Below are positions 32,445-43,215 of a stretch of 64,000 bases of DNA, piece by piece. How positions within the stretch are numbered: the first letter of the stretch is position 1; each line of letters starts with the position of its first letter. Both the position numbers and the translations under genes were made by a program. Source of the stretch: Cryptomeria japonica (taxonomy: Eukaryota; Streptophyta; Pinopsida; Cupressales; Cupressaceae); assembly GCF_030272615.1 (NCBI RefSeq), contig NC_081406.1, positions 264,516,192-264,580,191 of the forward strand, in the 5' to 3' direction. Under the pieces are notes generated by a model. The model was given only the letters and a program-made list of their open reading frames with translations. It was not told the DNA's origin and did not search any database.

Positions 32445-34316
32445 GATAGTTTTGAGTACATTAAATGCTATTTTAGTTTTTGATTAAGGATAAAATAGGT
32501 TTTGAGGGGACATGAAACCCCGTACAATAGGTTTTGAAGGGACTTGGAACCCTCAAATTTTACCAGGATCTGGAATCCCCAATACTACGCTACCAAAGAT
32601 AACAAACCATGAAAACCAGTAGCCCAAACACAATTAAACTAACTAACGCCAACTAAATACTAGCACAGTCACAAGCAGAAAGTGCTAGCCAAACAATCAA
32701 GATATAGCCAATAAAAAATAGGCAGACCACACCAACAAGGCTACAACCTCAAGCTATAACACTTAAAAGTAAATGACGAGGGTCTAACATGCACCCTCAA
32801 CCAAACAACAGGGATATTCCCGACTCCCTTAACCTATAAAAAAATCTCCAAGCAGCAAAAATCTAGTCGAGACCTTAACTAAAAACACCTACAACCTATA
32901 CTGGGCCCTTGAAAACTATTAGCATCCAGCCATACAAGATTACATAAAAGAAGCATTAAAATTTGAACCAAATCATGGGTGTTTTGAAAGGCTCCCCTAA
33001 CCTTCAAAATGGGTTTTGATATGGCTCCTAGAACCACTAGGATGAAGCCAACAACCTTGAAGCTTCTGATAGCCACACCTCTAACAACAAAACATCTATC
33101 CACCTGAATAGGGGTTGAAAGGTAGGAAACCATCAACAAAGAGAACAAAGCTTCAAACCACGAACCAAAGTCCAACCACCAAGAGATGGAATCACAATGC
33201 TTCGTTGGACAACTAGGTTTTAAAAAGGCTCCCAGAACCAAATGATGAAGAAGAGGCCTGAACCAGTCCAAATTTAAATAGAAAAGCATAACCAAAATCT
33301 CCACCTCTATAGGAGAAAAGGGGCAGAAACTCTTCAACCAGGGCATAGCAACAAATAACCATCCAGCCTCCAGAAACAGGTCATCACCAACCACCCACCA
33401 AAAACACCTAGACTGCACCGTAACACCCATCTTCACCTCAATAGGAGGGAAATTGTCTCCAATACCATCCATCTCCACCATCAGAGAAGGAAGGGAAACA
33501 TCAATAAGGTAAACCAAAGAAAACCCATGTTGCAGAGAGAGGGCAGGCCAAGAGATATTGCAAGCAAAAACATGGGTAGATGTAAGAAGACAACCCATCA
33601 ACCAATCTTCAAACAAACTCCAGGGCAAAGAAGGCACCAAAAGAACCAACAACAACCCTAAAAGGCCTACCAGATCAAGCAAAAAAAAGAGGGGAAAGGG
33701 CATTGGAAGAAAACAGTGCACCCCCACCCTCATGGCCTTAAGCCAAGGTTCCATTAAGAACACTGCCACCATGAGAAGGAACAAAGTGACAGCATATAGA
33801 ACACCCCATCCCAAGGATAGAAGACAAACCAAGGGGAAAGGAAAGCTCACAAACCCTAGGAAGAGACATGCTGTAGAAATACCACCTGGGTCCCAAATCT
33901 TTCCCCCACACTAAAACAAAGAAGGGAAAAAAGAGACCCCAAAACCATCGCCAGAGGAACCCCAAACACATTCAGTCACCACCATTTTGGACCCCATAGT
34001 GGAGGGCCAAGAGACCCATCTCCCTCGACTATGTTGGCATCAAAACCTACGTAGGGATGAGGATCAAACACAACAACAAAAACTTTAACATCACACTCAA
34101 CGACATAGCCCACAACTCTTCTCCCACCACTCTTGCAAAACACTCTACAACCGCCATATGAACCTCCGATCTCCTCCCATAGGCAAGAAGCCCCAACATA
34201 CAGAAAATGGTGGAGGGGGTCTCTATCTTCTCCCTCGCTATCCACAGTGCTTCCCCCTATAGAAACCCTCGCACCTCCCGTTCGGTCTCCTCCCGCTCTT
34301 CCCATCTTCTTGGTGT
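32445..34316 (-). mobile_element. GC-richer insertion of uncertain class splitting element E
   Basis: This 1.9-kb stretch interrupts E exactly between the end of its RT and the start of RNase H. It is clearly richer in G and C than its neighbours (especially 33900-34320). Its left end holds a repeated word, ATAGGTTTTGA(G/A)GGGAC, at about 32497-32515 and 32528-32546. That word recalls 3'UTR sequences of plant LINEs read on the - strand. Two - strand frames are open: 323 codons at 32879-33850, Leu/Phe/Trp-rich, and 134 codons at 33976-34380, whose start is still E's RT. Neither shows a domain I recognise, and they are in different frames. No clear target duplication or A tail is seen. A truncated LINE or a captured gene fragment are both possible. 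Confidence 0.45.
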
Positions 34317-36350
34317 AAAGAAATGCTATCTGAGTTGACTGAAACCAATTGAAAGATTTCTTTTTTAGAAAAATGGTCAAGGGTTCAACTATTTTACTAT
34401 ACTAATGCAAACAAATTGAGATAATATCTTGTCAAGCCCAAGACTCCATTCAATCTTTTTGATGGACTTTGGATGTGGCCATTCTTGTATCATTGCAATC
34501 TTCTTAGGATCAATCCAAACACCGTTTGGTGAAACTATATTGCTTACATATTTCACCTATTGAACACCAAGGACACAATGAGAGAACTTTGCAAAGACAT
34601 AATGTTCCTATAAAATTCTAAAAACTATCTCCTTATGATAAATATGTTTGGTTCATTCCCTACTATAGATGAAAATGTCATTGAAGAAGACCAATTTTTA
34701 GTTTTTATCAGAAACCACAAACCATTTTATTCATGGGACTCTAAGAGGTAGAGGAGGCATTTGATAAGTGAAAGGGTATGGAATTTTATAATGGCCTTCA
34801 TGCATCTAGAAGGTAGTTTTAGGAAGATCCTCTTCTTTGACCCAAATTGGGTTATAACATGAAAGAAGATCCAACTTACTAAATAAATAAGTTCATAAGA
34901 GCTCATCCAACAAATAAAATAATCAATTATAGGGATACCCAAATCATCTTTGATGTTTAATTTCTTGAGTTCGTATAAATGAGAGCACATCAATCAATAC
35001 CCATCTTTCATATGAACCACAACTAATTATGAAAAGTTTTGTTATTGGGGTGAATAATACTTTCCACTTAGAGACCCTTCACCATTTTCTATTTTTTAAT
35101 TTATTTTTCTAATAAGGGTATTTGTAGGGTCAAATATTAGGGGAGTGGCTACTCAAGATTATGGGAATGGAATGGTCATGGAACCTTGGATAGGGCAATC
35201 CATTGGATTCATTAAAGACTAGTTGATACTTATCGAGGAGGCACACAAATACAATGTAGTAGAAGGAGATGAAGCTTGAGAATCAAGAGAGTGAAATTGG
35301 GATATACCACCCTCTCTTCAACAATATTTCCATATGAATTGAGCTAATAATTGGAACTTCACTTGCCTTCAATCCTTGTAATGCATACACTTGACCATCA
35401 TAGAGGAATCTAGCTTACTATTTGAAGACACTACACCCATAATACTATGTCAACACCCTCTAAGGATAGAAAAAACACATTTATAGTCAATTAATAATCC
35501 CCCATAGTAAGATTGAAATTATTACATGTAAAGTAATATTTGTGTAGCTGGTCAACAAATTTTTGCTAATAAAGTTTTGAGTGCTACTACCATTTAATAA
35601 GACCACTGTATTTTATTTTTTGATATACCTAATGAACTTAAGCATTTGGGAGCAAGAGAGCCTATCTAAAGCATGAATATAAATATGGGTATTTGAATTG
35701 GATTGTTGTTTAGGGGTAACCGACTTTTCTTTTGCATCTAAAAATTTATCAATCACTAGGCACTATATTATGGCCAATGAGTTGTAATTATTTCTCACTA
35801 CATTCATGAACATTTTCCAGTTACTTATCACAATTATAATAGTCACTTCAATTTTTTCCCTGTTATCTTTCCTAAGAGAGTCTATGAATTGTGGGGGTTT
35901 AGTTCCTTTATTTGATGATTTTTTAAAAGTTTTGAACATTTCCATTGGGTTGACTCTTTATCTTCTATGTATTGCCAACACTATAAAATAAAAATAGGAA
36001 ACTAATTTAAACATGAGAACCTCTACACTCAAACCCTCTTTGAGACCACTAATGAAACAACTACAAAAAAATCATCTAAGTCAACATTTGATTGACAAGT
36101 TTTTCAAACTCATGTTGATATTCTTTGATATAACTTATTTGGCATAATTTAGTAAGGGCACCAACAAAATCTTCATGGACACAAAAAAAAAGTGGATTAA
36201 GAGTTACTTGTGAAATTCTAACTAGGTGAGATTTGGGCAAGTCTTGTCCAATTATTGAAACCACTAAATGACCTCTTGTTTCAAATGGAAACAACCAATG
36301 ACAATCTTTTTTCCCTATTGAATCTAATGGATTACAAAATATTGGACCAT
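34317..36350 (-). pseudogene. Decayed gag, protease and RT of gypsy element E
   Basis: Reading the - strand, gag remains at 36076-36294 (ISYIKEYQHEFEKLVNQM, the capsid region). A long, badly broken stretch follows in which the protease is not clear. RT pieces appear at 34990-34410: DELL-, FSKLDL-, DLPKTTF-, HEGHYK- and IFIYSRE-like words, then VSPNGVWIDPKKI and a PHPKSIKK block, followed by the RT/RNase H joint (PLTIFLKKKSFNW). The YxDD box is degraded to FFND. Order and wording are Ty3/gypsy, and decay is much greater than in B, D or F, so E is probably older. Its LTRs were not found. Confidence 0.65.
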
Positions 36351-37584
36351 ATACAATTTAAATTGTATGGTTTGCACCATTAAATTTTGGAAAGTCTAGC
36401 TTAGGGGCATAGAGGGCCACCCTAATGGGTAGAAATGGGAACCCTGACAAGGATTATTTTGTCCCTACATTGGAAAGTAGGTGTTTCATTTTGGTAGAGA
36501 TATCTACCATGTGTCAACATCTTAGAAACAAATGTACAAGTGATTAATGTCTGATAGATTCTTATGATAGGTTATGATGGATTCCTATGACAAGTTGGAA
36601 AAGTGTTGGAAGGCATCTTGCATGGAGAATATGGGCACCCAAGTTGGGTTATATTGGGTTGTAAGAGAATCAACTAGTTATAGTCAGTTATGACATATTA
36701 TCTTATAGTTGTAAGCGTTATCTGTTATGACAAATTCTATGACAACTGTAAGATGTGTAGGAGCATTTGTTGTAGCTATTTTTAGCAAAACAAAAAGTGC
36801 TTAGGTTTGAAAGCATGTAAGAGAGTTTAGAGAACCTTGGGATAAGTGTTGAATTCTTATAGGTATTGAAAAAATTTTCCACATGGATTTGGATGTCTTC
36901 CTCTTTTAGATTGGTCTATAAGCTACTTCTAACTTTATATATATATAGTATGTCTTTTGTTTCGGTTTTAGTGAGGAGAAAGTAGAATTGTAATTTGCAA
37001 GGTTAAGCTATTAGATTTTCTCCAAAAGAGAAAGACATAGATTTCATATTAAGGCTATGATCCTACAAGGGTATCATAACTTGTTTATTGCAATTTAATA
37101 CATTGGTTTGATGCTTTGGGATGTGGGGATTTTTACTTGAAAGGGTTTTCCCCATGTGTATTGATTTTTTTTCTTTTTTGTCTATCTTTTTTCTATTCTT
37201 ATTCTACTTTTGAACATGTTCTTGAAGTGTTGGTTTATATATCGTTATGTTGTTGAAATTTAATTAGATCTATAAAATACATTATCTTTCTTTTAAGGGT
37301 TAATTTGATGGGAAATCAACTATCTATTTTCACTCTAAGGAATAGTAGTATGTGCTTGTATCAAGTTGTTGAACATTTGATTAAAATAAACATAGGATAT
37401 TGAAGGTACATATTGGATCTCAAATGTCTTTCTAGGTTCACCTTTCCCTTTCTAGAAGAAAATGGGACGTCACTAAAAGTGGGAGAACTAGGGGAAAGAG
37501 AATATCTTATGTTCAAGAGAGTCTTAATGAAATAGACAAGGATGGAGATGGAATGTCATAAAGAAGATATTTTTTTTGAACTAT
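36351..37584 (+). other. AT-rich stretch with an LTR-like promoter
   Basis: No gene is visible. A TATA run (TTTATATATATATA) at about 36935-36948 is followed some 190 bp later by a G/T-rich segment, GGGGATTTTTACTTGAAAGGGTTTTCCCC (about 37127-37155), of a kind common near the 3' end of Copia LTRs. No partner repeat was found in the window, so an LTR relic is only suggested. Confidence 0.3.
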
Positions 37585-37965
37585 ATGTAAGTCCAACACT
37601 AAGTGTTGTAAAGTGATTATAGATAGTGGTACTAATAATAACATATTTTTTGAAGAAGTTGAAAAAAATATAGGTTTGAAAAGGTAAATCATCTCAATCC
37701 TCATAAAGTTACTTGGCTACAAAAAAAATTAATTGATGGTGGATAAGCAATGTATGGTTATTTTTTAGATTGTATCATAAGGATGAAATCCTATGTGATG
37801 TGATGTCAATGAGTGTATGTCCCGTGTTATTGGGAAGGTCTTGGAAGTTCAATAGGGAAGCCATCTATGGTGGTAGATGGAATTTTTACACCATTATGAA
37901 AGGTGGATGGAAATATATTTTGAGTTTAATAAAAGAAAGGATCCAACAATTAAAGGACAACAATC
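37585..37965 (+). pseudogene. Protease relic of a chromovirus related to B and F
   Basis: The + strand reads a protease active-site block, CCKVIIDSGTNN (about 37608-37645). It goes on with shifted frames to words aligned with element F: DEILCDVMSMSVCPVLLGRSW corresponds to DEVLCDIMPMDICHLLLGRPW in F. Order and spacing match 56408-56665 of F. Stops and frame changes are numerous. No RT follows on this strand, so the copy is truncated. Confidence 0.6.
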
Positions 37966-38451
37966 ATGTAGTTGGTATAGTTCAAACAAACAGTCAATAA
38001 ATTTGATGAAAGAAGTTGAGAACAACTTGATGAAGGTTTGTATGAAGAAGACTACCACTGGTTATAAAGTAAGTGGTATTGGTTTTGTGCAATAATATCA
38101 TATAGGGAGAAAAGAATGAAGATTGAAGGTAATTAGTAGGGAAGTGGATATTTAGAGAGGAAACATCATAAATCACAGTCCAAATATTTAAATTTTTCTC
38201 ATAATAGTCATAAATCAAATTTATTATGGAGGACATGAAAGGAAAAGAGGAAAATAAAGAATTCAAGTAGATAAAGAATAAAAATAGATAAAAAAAATAA
38301 GCATGGGATTATCAAAGAGAAAGAATACGAAGAACAAGAAAGGAAAAGAGGAAAATAAATAAATCAAGTAGATAAAGAAGAAATCTACATAAGGAAAAAA
38401 CATGGGATTATCATCCCAAGTACCTTCAAATGTTCATGATTTTCCAACTCA
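37966..38451. other. A-rich spacer, nothing recognised
   Basis: A-rich sequence with a local repeat: AGGAAAAGAGGAAAATAAA and AAGTAGATAAAGAA-like words recur at about 38240-38390. No coding frame or element end could be assigned. Confidence 0.5.
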
Positions 38452-38759
38452 TGGTGTAAGAGTGAAACTCCATTGCGAGGAACACAACTTGGAATATAAA
38501 CTTCATAAAGAGAAATGAATATTTCATGAAAGAGATGAATTGATTTGAGATGCTGAATAATGTACAATAGCCTTTCTTATAAAGCCAAAGATGATAGGTA
38601 GGAGATCACATGATATGGAGATGTGTCTCAATTAGATGCAAGGGTACATAGTGACATCTACCAACAACTACCCAACAATAAATATTAATGCAACCTAAAA
38701 TATTAAATGATAAATGGCTAAGTAAACTTAAGAATGAGTAAATATTATTTACTCCAACA
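38452..38759 (-). repeat. 3' LTR of element G
   Basis: 308 bp matching 51368-51662, with shared words such as ACTCCATTG(C/T)(G/C)AGGAACACAAC, GATAGGTAGGAGATCA and CAACCTAAAATATTAAATGATAAATG. On the - strand it starts TGTTGGAG next to the G run. Confidence 0.78.
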
Positions 38760-38797
38760 CCCCCCCCCCCTCGCCAACCCTCTTCCCTCTCTAAGTG
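38760..38797 (-). other. Polypurine tract of element G
   Basis: On the - strand AGAGAGGGAAGAGGGTTGGCGA is followed by eleven or more G residues and then the LTR start TGTTGGAG. Confidence 0.72.
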
Positions 38798-38982
38798 CAA
38801 CTCAAGGAGAATATCATTATGCAATATGGGTCCTCATGACAAAACCATGTTAGATACTCATGTACAAAGCAAATGCAAATAAATAAATGAAATCTCTCAC
38901 AAATGGAGAAAAAGAGAAAATCACGTGGGAGAAAACTTCTCTAAAAAAGGAAAGAAAAAATAAATGATGATGCATGGAGGAC

Positions 38983-39721
38983 TCAATCACAACCCCTAAG
39001 GACTACATATATCATGTATAGACAATTAAGACTCCCCTCATAGGAAGGAAAGAAAGAGACTACATAGCCTCCCATAATGGATAATGTCCTACATAAATGG
39101 TGTGTTTGAAGACAAAACATAGTCCAATGCTTACAAACAATATTTATCCCCTTAGGAAGATGATAAACCAAGTACAAATGCAAAAAGACTTCTAATTTTA
39201 TATAGGAATTAAGAAGTGGAATCCAAATGTATAATGGTGATGTCTCTAAAATTTTCTCATGTGTCACCAAGCCCTTGGATGATGAAGATGCCACAAACAA
39301 ATCAGGTACATGCACAATCATAATAGAAGGTGACAAACAAGGAACCACTGGAATCTGATTGTGAACAAGATCCAAAGATAAACAAGATATAACAACAATC
39401 TTGTCGTGACTATCATCAAATAGGTGAGATAAATCTTCAAATATGTCCTCCAAATCCAAAATGTGAGTCTCCACAAATAAGGAAACAATGTTTGGAAAAT
39501 AGGAATCCCAATTATGAAGACAAATAGGTAGCTCTTGCAATGAATTACTAACAAGAGATGAGTATGTGACCTCAATTGGAGAAGTAGGAGCTACATGAGG
39601 AGTCTTTGGATCATCATAACACTCAAGTGTTGCTTCATATTGAAACTCCTCTAAGGTACCATAATCAAATGAAAATTTGTCAACATCATCAAGTGGGATG
39701 AGGCAATCTAAAATAGGATCA
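38983..39721 (-). pseudogene. Open frame at the 3' end of element G
   Basis: A - strand frame of about 246 codons is open without stops. An ATG lies at 39540, and the frame continues upstream without one. It is rich in Leu, Ser, Asp and Ile. I recognise no domain. Its C-terminal part (LPKGINIVCKHWTMFCLQT and GGYVVSFFPSYEG) matches a frame in element A near 31100-31250. Conservation of a translated block between two elements hints that it once encoded protein, but a shared 3'UTR would give the same picture. Confidence 0.35.
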
Positions 39722-40099
39722 TCTCAGAATTGAGGAATATGTGGATCTCCAAAAAACTTCTTAATAATGGTCCAAATTGTGCGTGGGCATTGAATACCTC
39801 TAAACTTGAGGCAAGTAGAAGAAGATCTTCTTGATACTACAACCTATCAATCCTATGATATGATAATTCTTATTGCCACAAATTGATTGCTTTCATTTGG
39901 TTTTTGGCTTACGAATGTGACTGCAAATACAAGGCAAGAGATTAAGCCATCTACAGTGTGTGATGACTCCTTTTGCCCGTGGCTCATAATTATCCTTATT
40001 CAAAGTAGTAAAAAAAGGATGTGTTGCATAACCGATTATTTCATAAGTGATACACTTCTCAAATCATATGTAGATAAAAAAATAAGATTTTACAAAACC
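39722..40099. other. Interior of element G, nothing recognised
   Basis: AT-rich. A short direct repeat (AGAAGAAGATCTTCTTGAT) sits near 39818, containing the palindrome AGAAGATCTTCT. No gene is visible. Confidence 0.4.
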
Positions 40100-41560
40100 A
40101 AGGTCTAACTTTTGTTGTGCCTCCACAACTCGTGCCTTGTTTTGTCTCTTGAGAAAATAGGGACTCCCTTGTTTTTCTTTGTCTTCTCATTTTTCGTTTT
40201 TGTTTCTTTTGTTTCTTCACTTTTCCTTTTTTCTCTCCTTGTTTTCTTTTCTCTGTCCTTATCCTTTTTGTGCTTGCGGAGATTGGGGATCGAAGGTTTG
40301 TCTTCCACTTTAGAGTCGGGGATCCCCAACCCCTGACCCTTGGGTCTTATTTTTTCTCCCCTCCCTTTTGGGGATTGGGGATGTTGATGCTCCTTTGTGG
40401 GATCAAGGATGTCACCACCTTGATCCTCGACAAGCCCTTGCAGGGATTAGGGATCAAAGGTAGAGGTGCTCACTTTCTCAAATGCACCTATCACCCTCAA
40501 CTGGTCAGGAATCTACCCACCACGACACCTACATTTAATGCACTTAATCACATATATAAAGCTGGACTTGTGAGTCATTTTGCACTTCATTTTTTATACT
40601 TTCAAACACTCATTAGAGTGAATTTTTAGAGTTTGAGCATGGAGGTGAGAGTGGGTTGTTATTCATCTTGCCAAAGCCAAGGGATATTTTTTGGCATGTT
40701 TTCTTGTCTCAGGTAGGATTCTGGCTCTATCTCATTGTTTTGTTGTTTCATTTTCTTCTTCTTTCTATTTTTGTACTAGGTTTTCTACCCTCTAGGTCTT
40801 TGCACCCTTGTTTTTGGATGTAGCTTGTGGGTCAAAACCCTCATCCTCCCACCACGTTTTAGAGCATGCATTTGAGCTTTCCTTTCTATTAATCCCTAGA
40901 TTATCCATTGTTTTGTGTGTGCTCTAATTCTAAGGTTGCCATACATTGGATTTTATTTTCTTTCTAGAGTGTGGGGCTTCGCCCCATCATTTATGCCCTA
41001 AAATCAACTTAGAAAACCTCCATGTAAAGGCTTCAAGGAAAAATATTATTTTTTAAAAAATAACCAAGGTTTTCAATCAAATAAGCTAGTTCAAGATTGG
41101 TGATGCCACCATTCTCAACCCTTGACTAGTTGTACTCAAATAAATAAAAAAATGATCCTTGTAGGGATGAGTGATGTTCCCATCCCTAATACCCAAATCG
41201 GGTTGTGGATGAAAACATCCCCAACTCTCGATACCTAACACTAACAATGAATGAAGCCATACATTGGGAATCTAGGATGCTATTGTCCTCGACCCTCGAT
41301 GGTCGATATGCACCACTAAATCAGTGATCAGGGATGCAAACATCCCCAACCCCCTGAAACATTACTTTATGTGCTTAAGGTGTGGATTAGGGATGTTTTC
41401 CATCTTCGACCCCCAAAATATAGGTTGTTTATTATTTATTCAAAGGCATGCATATGAGTTAGTTGATTAAATGGTTTATTGTTTCCATGCTTATTTATTT
41501 ACTCTTTCTTTTCATAAGATGTTATCAGTAGTGTAGTGGTTTTTCTATTCAATAAAGATT
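40100..41560 (+). other. LTR-like sequence with TATA box and inverted-repeat field
   Basis: This stretch differs from its surroundings in carrying many GGGATG...CATCCC words (see the array at 41096-41415). A good TATA box, CATATATAAAG, lies at about 40551-40561, followed by a possible start region. It may be the U3/R part of an LTR on the + strand, but no second copy, primer site or terminal TG/CA was found. Frames of 74-119 codons here are probably chance. Confidence 0.3.
41096..41415. repeat. Irregular array of GGGATG/CATCCC inverted-repeat units
   Basis: Six degenerate units, about 40-70 bp apart, start near 41096, 41167, 41206, 41269, 41328 and 41384. Each has a G-rich arm (GGGATG or GGATGA), 4-8 variable bases and a C-rich arm (CATCCC or similar). 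The C-rich arm is usually followed by (C/T)AACCC or CGACCC. The clearest reads AGGGATGCAAACATCCCCAAC at 41329. Related units occur at about 40281-40340 and 40371-40437. Confidence 0.65.
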
Positions 41561-42074
41561 CTTAATTTGATGTTTTTTTGTGCAAACTTGGTAACGTCTC
41601 AGAAAAATGTTGTCCCAATGAACTATAGTTTAATGGATATATTCCTCCTACAAAATTGCACTCACTAGATAGGGACATAATGTATACAAATATAGGACAT
41701 ATAGACCTGGAGGACTTCTTGAGGTGAATGTCAAAACTAGATGGGAGAACCCCATTATCTACATTGTTGGTTTGCTTAGAGCTGGATTCCTTGTCTCCTT
41801 GCAATCCACGAACTTGGTCATGCCATGTGAAGCACACTATAATTTAGATGAGAGGAGATTGTACAATCCAATGAGAGAAATCATCTTATAACTTTCTTGA
41901 TGTCATAGAAGTTGTCTTCCACATTCCCAAACATGACACATATGCTAAGGTGATAGTCACTCTTAGAGAGAAGTACTATGTAGAGGAGAAGAACCCAATG
42001 GTATATATTAATGAGCATCTACTTCAGAAGTATAAGAGATTAACCCCACTTGTAATTATCATCAAAAGACGTAC
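41561..42074. other. Unassigned stretch inside element G
   Basis: No convincing gene. The 91-codon - strand frame at 41562-41837 has no recognisable motif. A + strand run near 41930-42050 (TYAKVIVTLREKYYVEEKNP) is open but short and may belong to the coding relic that follows. Confidence 0.35.
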
Positions 42075-42408
42075 ATAGGGGCCAATATTCCTTGGAGAGC
42101 CAAAATCCTTATTGCTCAATTAAGAACTAATTCTCACCAGCTTCATAGTGAAACCGGTCGTTGGAAAAGACATAAAGAAGACTGGGAGGAGAAAGTAAGC
42201 ATTTTCTACTCAACGGGCAAAGTGGAAATAGAAAATCACTTCATTATAGAATGTGAAGCTTTCAAGGATAGCAGGGATAACTATATTAATATCTTGACAA
42301 CTAACTCGTGGGACAATCTTTTTAGTGAGGGTATTGTTGAGAAGTTCACAGCACTTATCATCACACTGCATAAGAAGAGAGCTGAAATGCGGAAGGCAAC
42401 CAATTCTT
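42075..42408 (+). pseudogene. LINE-like C-terminal (zinc-finger) fragment
   Basis: The + strand reads IPWRAKILIAQLRTNSHQLH, then TGRWKRHKEDWEEKV, then a degraded knuckle and VEIENHFIIECEAFKDSRDN, ending with TAA. This is the usual wording of the region after the RT domain in non-LTR retrotransposons (basic start, Leu-Arg-Thr/Ser, E-T-G-R-W, then E-x-E-x-H-F-x-x-x-C). The CxxC half of the finger is missing (Tyr and Ser in its place). No RT is visible upstream, so it is a truncated copy or a domesticated relic. Confidence in the family is moderate. Confidence 0.42.
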
Positions 42409-43215
42409 AATCCAATGCGGTTGGTAGTTTTGTCCCATAGGCTATATTTAGTCTCGTGGATGTTAAAACAATTTCTTCTTCTTCTTCTTCTAAGATACCT
42501 AATCAAATAGAGAAAATGAATATCATTCATCAATCTTACCTACATATGGATGTGATAGATTATGTCACCCTTCTTAGCAGAGTGGCAGGCTTACCAAATG
42601 CAAAGGAGCAAGTTCCATGGATGATTTTATTCATCATAACTATCTCTAGAAGAAGATGGTTCATTGATTGGGGAAGGATGATCAGTGAAAATTTAGATGA
42701 GCAGTTGTTAAGAGTGAAAAGGGACCCTAAGTTCTATATGACATAATATTTGGTGTATCTACTGATAGCTCAAGCTACATATCCAAGCTTGGGAAAAGTA
42801 GGATCTCTCACAGATCCTAACATGAAGATATACAATCATTACCCCTAGCTGACATTGTAGTAAATTTGGAAAAGTCATTACATGCTTAATGATTTCTTTG
42901 TATTTGCAGTCGTAACTCTAGAGGGAAATTTGGGGAAAATATTTTCACCTTATGCAACAACTGAAATAAGAGGATTTGGGAGTTATTTTATTCAATTCAA
43001 AACTTTCACTTATATCAGGGTGGTAGGTTGCACAATTCTTCCACATAAGCTGCCCTGATATCCTTGTGACAGGTTGGTTGTCTTGGAACTATTGTAATAA
43101 ATTGTAGATGCACATAGATTAGTGGTGAGCTATCACAAGTCTTTTTTTTAAGTTTCCAATAGTAGGTACTAATTCTTTCCCCGAGATAAATTCTACAAAG
43201 AAAATAGAAGTTGAA
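42409..43215. other. Unassigned stretch with a (TTC)n run
   Basis: A short TTC microsatellite lies at about 42472-42492. A 96-codon frame (42456-42746) begins inside it and looks like a continuation of the relic coding sequence, without recognisable domains. The rest to 43215 is noncoding. Confidence 0.35.

Noticed and set aside
32879-33850. 323-codon - strand frame, at first sight a multi-span membrane protein gene
   Set aside because: No homology recognised, no promoter or flanking gene structure, and the neighbouring frames are out of phase. The Leu/Phe/Trp richness may reflect T/G-rich - strand sequence. Kept only as part of the insert.
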